Origin: an uncultured Collinsella sp.
GTDB taxonomy: Bacteria > Actinomycetota > Coriobacteriia > Coriobacteriales > Coriobacteriaceae
DNA: 39,620 nucleotides
NCBI GenBank assembly: GCA_934668695.1
Contig: CAKUOD010000018.1
Span: 1 to 39,620 of the forward strand
Direction: 5' to 3'
Position numbers and translations under genes: made by a program. Position 1 is the stretch's first letter; each line of letters begins with the position of its first letter. Below the pieces are notes generated by a model. The model made no database searches. It saw nothing but the letters and a program-made list of their open reading frames with translations, and had not been told where the DNA came from. Positions 16,701 through 23,163 of this stretch are shown in pieces.

Positions 16701-18549
16701 GGTCTTTACCGAGGATTCGCTCGCGCACCTGGTGAAGCCCGAGCGTCCCATCCGCGTGGTCGACCAGTGGATGTACCACAGCCGCCTGTACGCGGTCGCC
16801 CGTTTTGTGACGATGCGCAACGACCTGGACCTGATCCAGCTCAACTCCTTCGGCTGCGGCTTGGACGCCCTGACCACCGACCAGGTGCAGGAGATTCTGG
16901 AAGCCAGCGGCAAGATCTACACCGTGCTCAAGATCGACGAGGTGTCCAACCTAGGCGCCGCGCGCATCCGAATCCGCTCGCTCATGGCGGCGCTCAAGGA
17001 CCAGGAGGCCGAGCGCTTGGCCGAGGCCACGGCCGCGGGTGAGACCTACGAGCAGGGCGACGCCGCGCCGGTGGCGCCTTCCACGGATGCCCCTGCGTTC
17101 GCGAGCCGCAAGTACGCGTTCGAGGCGCAGCGTGAGAGCGCCTCGACCGCATGGCCCAAGGTTCCCTTTACCGAGCAGATGCGCGACGAGGGCTACACCA
17201 TCCTGTGCCCGCAGATGGCGCCGATTCACTTTGACCTGGTCAAAGAGGTGTTCCGCGGTGCCGGCTACAACTTGGAGCTGCTGCCCTCGACCGATCACGA
17301 CGCCGTCGAGGCCGGCCTGCGCTATGTGAACAATGACATTTGCTACCCGTCGATTCTGGTAACGGGCCAGATTATGGAGGCCATCGAGAGCGGTCGGTAC
17401 GACCTGTCCAAGACGGCCGTGGTTATCAGCCAGACCGGCGGCGGCTGCCGTGCTACCAACTACATCGCGCTCATTCGCAAGGCCCTGCGCGAGAGCGGCC
17501 ACCCCGAGATTCCGGTGATCTCGCTTTCGGCCGTGGCGCTCGGCGAGGACAACCCCGGCTTTAAGATTACGCCGGCGCTGCTTAAGCAGGCAGTCTACGC
17601 GGTGCTCTTTGGCGACGTGATGATGCAGATGCTCTATCGCTGCCGCCCGTACGAGGCAACGCCCGGTGCCGCCAACGCGCTCTACGAGGAGTACATGGCG
17701 CGCGCCCGCAAGCTGGCGCCCAAGTTCAACCGCCACAACTACACCAAGCTGTGCCGCGAGGCCATCCGCGCGTTCGACACCATGCCGCTTGTGGGCGAGG
17801 GCACCAAGCCTCGCGTGGGCGTGGTCGGCGAGATCTTGGTCAAGTTCCACCCTACGGCCAACAACCACGTGGTCGATGTTATCGAGCGCGAGGGCTGCGA
17901 GGCAGTGGTGCCGGGCCTGCTCGACTTCTTCCTGTACTCCATGAGCAACGCCGAGCTGCAGAAGGACGAGTTGGGCAGCTCTGCTACGACGCGTGCGGGC
18001 ATGCAGGCGCTCATCAAGCTCGTGGACTGGATGCGCACGCCGGTGGAGGAGATGCTCGAAAAGTCCCGCCGCTTTGAGGCGCCCGAGCGCATCGGCACCA
18101 TGGCCGACAAGGCCCGTACGGTGCTTTCGGTGTGTAACAACATGGGCGAGGGCTGGCTGCTCACGGCCGAGATGCTCGACCTGATCGACCATGGTGCGCC
18201 CAACATCATCTGCACGCAGCCCTTCGCGTGCCTGCCCAACCACGTGGTGGGCAAGGCCGTGATCAAGGAGCTGCGCCGCCAGCATCCCGAGAGCAACATC
18301 GTCGCGGTGGACTACGATCCCGGTGCGTCCGAGGTCAACCAGCTCAACCGCATTAAGCTCATGATCAGCGTGGCCAAGGAGAACATGCGCGCCGGCAAGG
18401 GCTTTAAGCTCGAGAAGGTGGCGCCGCTCGCGATGGACGAGGTCACCGGCCAGATGCGTGCCCACGATGGCTGCGTGAGCTGCGGCTCGGTCGACGAGAG
18501 TGCCGTGGCGTCGGTCGCTGAGCGCCTGGGACGCGGCGTTAAGAAATAA
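13768..18549 (+). CDS. Tandem acyl-CoA dehydratase activase / DUF2229 giant protein
   Basis: This is a 1593-residue protein. Residues 1-70 are an Ala/Lys/Glu-rich amphipathic helix, then a linker. Two BcrAD/BadFG (HgdC-like) ASKHA ATPase domains follow, with phosphate loops GIDVGSTTVKL (from 88) and GIDAGSTTMKA (from 403). Each keeps two cysteines in NGTC/SRC and NEAC/SRC contexts. In HgdC dimers such cysteines bridge one [4Fe-4S] cluster, so one chain could mimic a dimer. Cys686, 689, 693 and 712 (CGRCSNNC, later NRCEKG) are a further cluster site. From about 757 come DUF2229/COG3580-3581 regions related to the dehydratase side (ESVCYPAKM, NNDICYPS, QTGGGC, GEILVKFHPTANN). Family members are widespread in anaerobes, mostly without assigned function. 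It is cotranscribed with the TetR gene and ends at a strong terminator. Confidence 0.92.
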   Translation: MSKLVEGIKDRMVAAAREAAPAVVDAAQKAATAAAEKVAEAVADAKNAAGETSIASELATAAEPVAAAHAPEGAIFNPENARGNLHLGIDVGSTTVKLAVLNDDNQIVYAKYQRHHTDVRACARDLFEGAATVLPTAQMTCAITGSGGLLLSQWLDLEFVQEVIASKRAVETLIPATDVAIELGGEDAKIIYFDNGIEQRMNGTCAGGTGAFIDQMATLLHTDASGLNELAANATTIYPIASRCGVFAKTDVQPLLNEGARPEDVAASIFQAVVTQTISGLACGRPIRGNVAFLGGPLQYLSELRHRFYLTLNLDEEHRIVPQNAHLFVASGAAMAHESNKLSTFPQLIAAIDSLGDTQGAEVERLDPLFATDEDFAEFKTRHDKEVVPKGKLDGYTGRVFIGIDAGSTTMKAALVGEDGQLLHTWYGNNNGDILGTAKVIMADFYNHIPAGCTIGHVTTTGYGEALLIEALKADSGEIETVAHLRGAKAFLPGVEFILDIGGQDMKCLRVKDGVIEHIMLNEACSSGCGSFIESFAVSMNMDVRAFADAAIHAKAPVDLGSRCTVFMNSRVKQAQKEGATVGDIAAGLSYSVIKNALFKVIKLRDPKEIGSQVIVQGGTFMSDATLRAFEQLTGVHAVRPDIAGCMGAYGAALLARDRAGADGTSTILSAEDIAHLTVTQKHVRCGRCSNNCQLTVNDFGGGRRFITGNRCEKGAGHKKQKTEAPNLFKKKNELLFNREVLSPDEAPRGTVGIPRALNMYENYPFWHAFFTRLGFSVQLSDQSSKKTYQAGIESMPSESVCYPAKMSHGHVMNLIDRDVDFIWMPCVRWERKEDPTAGNCYNCPIVMSYPTALALNIDEIREQNIEFLYPFVPYHDKTELKRRLYQVLAVDRVADAQAGRGRVRGPKITRSEVDAAVNAAFEADARFHEDIQTMGEEALKWVEDHGGHGIVLAGRPYHNDPEINHALPELISSFGFAVFTEDSLAHLVKPERPIRVVDQWMYHSRLYAVARFVTMRNDLDLIQLNSFGCGLDALTTDQVQEILEASGKIYTVLKIDEVSNLGAARIRIRSLMAALKDQEAERLAEATAAGETYEQGDAAPVAPSTDAPAFASRKYAFEAQRESASTAWPKVPFTEQMRDEGYTILCPQMAPIHFDLVKEVFRGAGYNLELLPSTDHDAVEAGLRYVNNDICYPSILVTGQIMEAIESGRYDLSKTAVVISQTGGGCRATNYIALIRKALRESGHPEIPVISLSAVALGEDNPGFKITPALLKQAVYAVLFGDVMMQMLYRCRPYEATPGAANALYEEYMARARKLAPKFNRHNYTKLCREAIRAFDTMPLVGEGTKPRVGVVGEILVKFHPTANNHVVDVIEREGCEAVVPGLLDFFLYSMSNAELQKDELGSSATTRAGMQALIKLVDWMRTPVEEMLEKSRRFEAPERIGTMADKARTVLSVCNNMGEGWLLTAEMLDLIDHGAPNIICTQPFACLPNHVVGKAVIKELRRQHPESNIVAVDYDPGASEVNQLNRIKLMISVAKENMRAGKGFKLEKVAPLAMDEVTGQMRAHDGCVSCGSVDESAVASVAERLGRGVKK

Positions 18550-18580
18550 CTGGCCTGCTTAGGGCTAGATATGAGGCAAG

Positions 18581-18614
18581 CGGGTGGTAGCCGTATCGGC
18601 TACCACCCGTTTTT
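18581..18614 (+). terminator. Strong intrinsic terminator after the activase gene
   Basis: CGGGTGGTAGCC and GGCTACCACCCG form a perfect 12-bp stem with loop GTATC, directly followed by TTTTT. Confidence 0.95.
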
Positions 18615-18760
18615 GCTGGACATGGAACCCTGAGATAATGAACACATGTAACCGTTCGCCGCAAATTACCGTCCGTTTATGGAACCCACCCCCAACGTGC
18701 GTCCTCCTTACGGTTGAATAAATACACATCTATGGAATTACGCAAGAGAGGACTGTTTCC

Positions 18761-19720
18761 ATGAGCTACAAGACCGTTTGCGTTGCCGGCGGCGGCGTGC
18801 TGGGAAGCCAGATTGCCTTCCAGGCCGCCTACTGCGGCTTTGATGTGACGATCTGGCTGCGCAGCGAGGGCAGCATCGGGCGCACCCAGCCCAAGATCGA
18901 CCACGTGCGCGAGGAGTACATCGCGGCAATCGAGGGCATGGCGGACGGCACGGGCGAGTGGTGCTCCGGTATCGCCGATAGCGGCAAGACCTTCGACAAG
19001 GAGGCGGCGCTCGCTGCCGTTGAGCGCGCCTACTCCACGCTCAAGCTGGAGCTCGATCTTGCCAAGGCAGTGGCCGACGCCGACCTGGTCATTGAGTCTA
19101 TGGCCGAGGACACCCAGGCAAAGATCGACTTCTACAAGAAGCTCGCCCCGGTTCTGCCGCAAAAGACCGTCATCGTGACGAACTCCTCCACACTGCTGCC
19201 GAGCACCTTTGCTAAGTACACTGGTCGTCCCGAGAAGTACCTGTCGCTACACTTTGCCAACTCCATCTGGAAGAACAACATGACCGAGGTCATGGCACAG
19301 GACCAAACCGACAAGCGCTACTTCGATGAGCTCGTCGACTTTGCCAACGACATTCGCATGCTGGCGCTTCCCGTCAACAAGGAAAAGAACGGCTACCTGC
19401 TCAATTCCATGCTGGTGCCGTGGCTGCTTTCGGGCCTTGACCTGTATGTCTCGGGCGTGAGCGACCCCAAGAGCATCGACCTCGCGTGGACGCGTGGCAC
19501 CGGTGCCCCCAAGGGCCCGTTCCGCGTATTCGACACGGTGGGCATCCAGACGGCCTACAACATCGTCATGCAGTATCAGAAGGTCCCGGGCCTGGTGAGC
19601 CCGCTGCTCAAGAAGATGATGATGCCCTACAACTTTAAGGCTATGGCGTCCGTCCTCAAGAAAATGCTCGACGAAGGCAAGCTGGGCGAAAGCTCGGGCG
19701 AGGGCTTCTTCAAGTACTAA
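18761..19720 (+). CDS. 3-hydroxyacyl-CoA dehydrogenase family protein
   Basis: This is a 319-residue NAD(P)-dependent dehydrogenase. The N-terminal Rossmann motif is GGGVLG (Gly10, 12, 15). The catalytic pair is His164 (LSLHFANS) and Glu176 (NMTEVM), with Ser142 in NSST. The C-terminal dimer domain shows GTGAPKGPFRVFDTVG. Such enzymes oxidise 3-hydroxyacyl-CoA to 3-ketoacyl-CoA, or act in reverse in butyrate-type pathways. It is longer than classical 282-residue Hbd because of an insertion at about residues 35-95, so the substrate may differ. GAGAGGAC gives the ribosome site. It lies after the activase gene but is separated by a strong terminator, so it is a separate unit of 960 bases. Confidence 0.88.
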   Translation: MSYKTVCVAGGGVLGSQIAFQAAYCGFDVTIWLRSEGSIGRTQPKIDHVREEYIAAIEGMADGTGEWCSGIADSGKTFDKEAALAAVERAYSTLKLELDLAKAVADADLVIESMAEDTQAKIDFYKKLAPVLPQKTVIVTNSSTLLPSTFAKYTGRPEKYLSLHFANSIWKNNMTEVMAQDQTDKRYFDELVDFANDIRMLALPVNKEKNGYLLNSMLVPWLLSGLDLYVSGVSDPKSIDLAWTRGTGAPKGPFRVFDTVGIQTAYNIVMQYQKVPGLVSPLLKKMMMPYNFKAMASVLKKMLDEGKLGESSGEGFFKY

Positions 19721-19761
19721 ATAATGATCCCTCGGCAACATTGGGAAACGTATCATTTGCA

Positions 19762-19806
19762 GCGTCATGCGCCGCATGGCCCGTGTGCTATTTCGGCGCA
19801 TGACGC
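19762..19806 (+). repeat. Perfect 12-bp hairpin upstream of the acetyltransferase
   Basis: GCGTCATGCGCC (19762-19773) pairs fully with GGCGCATGACGC (19795-19806) across 21 bases. It lies 38 bases before the start of the AAC(3)-like gene and has no T-tract. It could terminate the dehydrogenase mRNA weakly, or form a leader structure. Confidence 0.6.
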
Positions 19807-19844
19807 AAAAGAAACTGATGTGTGGGGATAGAGGGGAAACGGCA

Positions 19845-20642
19845 ATGGATCGGCAAATCGTGCTTAAGCAGGATATCCTCGACGCGCTCTCCGCCGTCGG
19901 TATGTGCGCAGGGCAGACGGTTATGGTCCATTGCTCGCTCAGCGCGCTTGGATATGTGTGCGGCGGCGCACAGCCGGTGATCGAGGCGTTGCTCCAGATG
20001 GTGGGCGAGACCGGTACCATCATGATGCCGACGCAATCATGGAAAAACTTGGACCCCGAGAGTGGTGTCCATTGGCAAGAGCCGCAAGAATGGTGGCAGC
20101 TGATCCGCGATAACTGGCCTGCCTATGACAAGCGCATTACGCCCACCAACACGATGGGTGCCGTGGCTGAGATGTTCCGGACGTGGCCGGGCACGTTTCG
20201 CAGCGATCACCCAGCGCGTTCAGTGGCGGCAAACGGCCAGCATGCGCAATTCCTGACGGAGAACCACGACCTGAGCAACATCTTTGGCGATGGATCGCCC
20301 ATCGCGCGTCTGTATGATTTGGACGGCTATGTTCTGCTGGTGGGCGTTGGCTATGACAAGAATACGTCACTGCATTTGGCAGATGCCCGTGCGCAGTACC
20401 CCGGCAAGCACGACTGTGTGGAGCACAGCGCGATCATGGAAAACGGCCAGCGCGTGTGGAAGGAGTACCGCACACTTTTTGTCGACGGCAAAGACTTCGA
20501 CGAGATCGGCGCTGCTTTTGAGCGTGGATGCTCGGTGCGTACGGCGCCTCTCGGTAACGGTATGATCCGCTTTATGCGCCAGCGCGAGCTTGTTGACTTT
20601 GCCGTGGGCTGGATTGAGCGCCATCGCGGCTGCCCCGAATAA
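19845..20642 (+). CDS. AAC(3)-family aminoglycoside/antibiotic N-acetyltransferase
   Basis: This 265-residue acetyl-CoA-dependent enzyme belongs to the antibiotic acetyltransferase family (PF02522). Family segments are in order: VHCSLSALGYVCGG (28-41), GETGTIMMPTQSW, TNTMGAVAEMFRTWPGT, RSDHPARSVAANG (119-131), FGDGSPIARL, and GYVLLVGVGYDKNTSLHLAD with the conserved His177. Characterised members acetylate the 3-amino group of aminoglycosides; chromosomal homologues often have no proven resistance role. The ATG at 19845 was preferred for GAGGGGA upstream and family length; upstream in-frame extension to 19767 would run through the hairpin. It is followed immediately by a G10 run. Confidence 0.85.
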   Translation: MDRQIVLKQDILDALSAVGMCAGQTVMVHCSLSALGYVCGGAQPVIEALLQMVGETGTIMMPTQSWKNLDPESGVHWQEPQEWWQLIRDNWPAYDKRITPTNTMGAVAEMFRTWPGTFRSDHPARSVAANGQHAQFLTENHDLSNIFGDGSPIARLYDLDGYVLLVGVGYDKNTSLHLADARAQYPGKHDCVEHSAIMENGQRVWKEYRTLFVDGKDFDEIGAAFERGCSVRTAPLGNGMIRFMRQRELVDFAVGWIERHRGCPE

Positions 20643-20645
20643 TTC

Positions 20646-20655
20646 GGGGGGGGGG
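20646..20655. repeat. Homopolymer of ten Gs
   Basis: G10 begins 4 bases after the acetyltransferase stop codon. Such runs slip readily in replication and sequencing, so its length may vary. Confidence 0.95.
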
Positions 20656-20875
20656 CATCGCGGATCAACTGCGCACCCCGCGTCTCTGCATCGTCACAAG
20701 CCTAAGCTACTCTTTGAGATCGCCGACGCCGTGACCGTGTCGTATGAGGTTGCCGGCCAAAAAAGACCGGTGACGTGCCCAAAGTTGCCGCGTTTCCCCG
20801 CACATCTCGCGGCAGCCAAAAAGAGCGATGGCGAGCGCGTTAACGTCGAGGACCTCATCATCAAGATTGACGTGA

Positions 20876-21043
20876 CGACTGGACGTGAGCAGCGCGCAGC
20901 GCGTCGGCGATTCGAGCAGCATGCTCGTGGCATCGGGTCAAGCCACGACCTTTACCGAGTACGATCGCTACGGGCTGCCCATCGCCACCTACGAGATGGA
21001 AGCCGAGAAGTTCATCTACCGCGTGTACAAGTACGAGCTGTAG
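20876..21043 (+). pseudogene. Arylsulfotransferase C-terminal remnant
   Basis: An open stretch of about 55 codons has no start. It contains SSMLVASGQATTFTEYDRYG and ends in KFIYRVYKYEL. This resembles the last blade and C-terminus of PQQ-like aryl-sulfate sulfotransferases (ASST, Arylsulfotran_2 type) as I remember them. The frame is closed upstream by TGA at 20873. Another frame just before it (about 20701-20880) reads plausible protein ending in EDLIIKIDVTTG, so a frameshift and deletions are likely. The rest of 20656-21233 holds no other recognisable gene. Identification rests on memory of family motifs. Confidence 0.5.
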
Positions 21044-21233
21044 GGCCGCGCTTAGGTTTGACCAATGGAGTATGAAAACACGCCGTTCGCCGATGCCCCC
21101 TCCGCGAGTGGCAGCCATATGGTTTGATAAAAGAAATATATAGGTGTCGCTGGCCTGCCGGTGACGTTCCCCCTGATATCGGAGGTTCCAGGTATGTTTC
21201 GCGCTCCGTTAAATAACTATCGGTTGGGCTAAC

Positions 21234-21683
21234 ATGGGTCGCCGTGCTATTTCGATAACCCTTGCAGTGGTCTGCCTGGCTGTGCTCCTGGGCGCTACAG
21301 GGCTGTTTGCTATAAGCCGAGAAACGTCCTATATGCAGGAATGCGCTTCCGAAGGTTTTGCCATTGATGGTTTCTACCGGGATGACAAAACGAGTCGGGA
21401 AACCCTGGCTTTTCATGAGGAGGACAACTGTCGATGGCAGCTGGTCGACCAAGACGGAATCTGCACAGACGGGCAGTTTAAGCGTACGGATGACCCCAAC
21501 ATCCTGATATTAAAGAAGGAAAACGGCGAAGAATTCGGTACGGTCCATGTGGCGTATATGTCACGCCGACGCGAGCAGGGCCAGCTCTATCTATTTAGAG
21601 ATAGCAAAGTGACCCGGTTTTATCTGGTGAGCACCAAACCTGCGTTTACGGTGGAGTCTGGCGATGTCGATCCGGCCAGTTGA
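21234..21683 (+). CDS. Small membrane-anchored or secreted protein, unknown function
   Basis: This is a 149-residue protein that I do not recognise. A basic start (MGRR) and a hydrophobic segment at residues 6-27 look like an uncleaved signal anchor. The remaining 120 residues are polar, with many charged and beta-prone stretches (YRDDKTSRETLAFHEEDN, KKENGEEFGTVHVAY), and look like a small extracytoplasmic domain that reports on or binds something. Codon use is less GC-rich than in the neighbours. The ATG at 21234 has only a weak ribosome site. A hairpin at 21705-21733 follows. No operon partner is visible. Confidence 0.6.
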   Translation: MGRRAISITLAVVCLAVLLGATGLFAISRETSYMQECASEGFAIDGFYRDDKTSRETLAFHEEDNCRWQLVDQDGICTDGQFKRTDDPNILILKKENGEEFGTVHVAYMSRRREQGQLYLFRDSKVTRFYLVSTKPAFTVESGDVDPAS

Positions 21684-21704
21684 TTCACGGCAATAAAACG
21701 GCGA

Positions 21705-21733
21705 GCGGGGCGCGGGTGTGAACCGCACCCCGC
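21705..21733. terminator. Hairpin between convergent genes
   Basis: GCGGGG-C-GCGG pairs with CCGC-A-CCCCGC around a 7-base loop, followed by AATTTGC. It lies between the small exported protein (plus) and the DUF389 gene (minus). Confidence 0.6.
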
Positions 21734-21808
21734 AATTTGCTCGTGTCCGCATCTCGTCTGCGCCTCGTCGTAGCTTGCGTACGTGCGAGCGCTCATCCCG
21801 CGCCGGCA

Positions 21809-22948
21809 TCACTGCACATCGAACTCCACGCGATCGAGTTCGGGCACATTGAGATCGATGAGCTTGCGGGCAACGCGGCGGTCGTGCTCCCCGAGCCCCT
21901 CGCTTGTTGTCACATGGGCGACAATCTCGCGCTCGACGAGGCCCTCCTCCTCGCCTTCGGTGGCCGAGGTCTCGACGGCGACGGTGTAATCCTTAAAGCC
22001 CGGCAGTACCGCGGCAAGCTCGCGCGTAGTTTCGGTGACGCCATAGCCGTCCTGCACGCCGGCCTGCGCCGAGCCAATGGATCCCGCGGTCATAACGATG
22101 CAGGGGATGGCAAAGATCACCGTACCCACGATGATGCGGCGGCGCACCTTGTGTGACAGCTCATCGACCTCGGCGTTTTCCTCGGCGGTCACAATGCCGT
22201 CGCCGTTGAGGTCACGCTTGAGCGGCACGCGCAAAAGAAGAAGCACGGCTTCTGCTGCCAGCGCGATAAAGACGACGTTGATGCCAAACTCGTAGAGGGC
22301 CGAGAGAAACAGCGACCCGCTTGCGATGGCGATGCCATAGCCCGCCGCGCACAGGGGCGGCATGAGCGCGGTCGCCACGGCCACGCCGGCGATGAGCGTG
22401 GCAGGTTCCTGATCGCGCGAGTTGCCCAGGCCACCTGCAAAGCCGCCCGCGAGCGCGACGGCAAGGTCCCACACAGTCGGTGTCGAATTGTCGATGATGG
22501 CGGCCGTGGTGGTGCCAAGGGGCGAGAGCTTAAAGTACAACGTGGACGTGACCAGGCAAAAGGCCATCTGTAGAGCCAAGCTCGCGACGGCTTCGACGGT
22601 AATCTCGCGGTCGAGCGTGGCGATGCCATATGCCATGGCAAGGACCGATCCCATAAGCGGGCAGATGAGCATGGCACCTACAATGGCGATATCCGAGTCG
22701 ATATCGAGGCCGATGCTCGCGATCAACATAGCAATGATCAGGATGCATAAGTGCGAGCCAGTCAGGCGCGCCCCGTTTACAAAGCGTTTGCGAATCACGT
22801 GATAGGGCGCGCGTCCCTCGCGAATGTTGAATGCCTGCTTAAGGAAACGGGTGGCATTCTCCATGGCCTCGCTGTGGGCGGGGCGTATGCCGTGACGACG
22901 ATGATGACGCTCGCGCAGCCGCTTGATCTGTTGTTTATCGAGTTCCAT
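21809..22948 (-). CDS. DUF389 (TIGR00341-like) membrane protein with EF-hand loop
   Basis: This 379-residue inner-membrane protein has the DUF389 core: GAMLICPLMGSVLAMAYGI (91-109) and LIAGVAVATALMPPLCAAG (185-203), with about six helices at residues 65-240 and one near 272-290. The family function is unknown; transport has been suggested. Between the last two helices lies DLNGDGIVTAEE (246-257), a textbook 12-residue EF-hand calcium loop with Asp, Asn, Asp, Thr and Glu at positions 1, 3, 5, 9 and 12. A soluble C-terminal domain follows. The N-terminus is rich in Arg and His (RERHHRRHG). It begins at the ATG at 22948. Confidence 0.9.
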   Translation of the reverse strand: MELDKQQIKRLRERHHRRHGIRPAHSEAMENATRFLKQAFNIREGRAPYHVIRKRFVNGARLTGSHLCILIIAMLIASIGLDIDSDIAIVGAMLICPLMGSVLAMAYGIATLDREITVEAVASLALQMAFCLVTSTLYFKLSPLGTTTAAIIDNSTPTVWDLAVALAGGFAGGLGNSRDQEPATLIAGVAVATALMPPLCAAGYGIAIASGSLFLSALYEFGINVVFIALAAEAVLLLLRVPLKRDLNGDGIVTAEENAEVDELSHKVRRRIIVGTVIFAIPCIVMTAGSIGSAQAGVQDGYGVTETTRELAAVLPGFKDYTVAVETSATEGEEEGLVEREIVAHVTTSEGLGEHDRRVARKLIDLNVPELDRVEFDVQ

Positions 22949-23100
22949 GCTTACCTCGTTTAGCTTCTGAGCCGCTTCTTGCGTCTGTCGTCTTTACTCT
23001 ACACCGCGTTGGGCGAGGTGTCAGACAAGGTTTGTTGACCTGGAAGTCAGGCCAATCGACATGGCTAAAACGCCGCGAGGATCATAAGAGCCAAATAGAC

Positions 23101-23138
23101 AAAAAAGCGCGGGGCCGGTTTGATTCCGACCCCGCGCT
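23101..23138 (-). terminator. Terminator of the OPT transporter gene
   Basis: On the minus strand AGCGCGGGG pairs with CCCCGCGCT, followed by TTTTTT (23106-23101 complement). The arms are 23130-23138 and 23106-23114. Confidence 0.9.
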
Positions 23139-23163
23139 CTGCACTGGTGCGTTGTTGTTCGGC

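Noticed and set aside
13753..16779. Open frame of about 1000 codons on the minus strand
   Set aside because: It is antisense to the activase gene, has no family motif, and its residues (many His, Gly, Val, Asp) are those expected from the complement of GC-rich codons.
16951..18465. Second long minus-strand frame opposite the activase gene
   Set aside because: Same complement artefact; the plus strand carries clear conserved motifs throughout.
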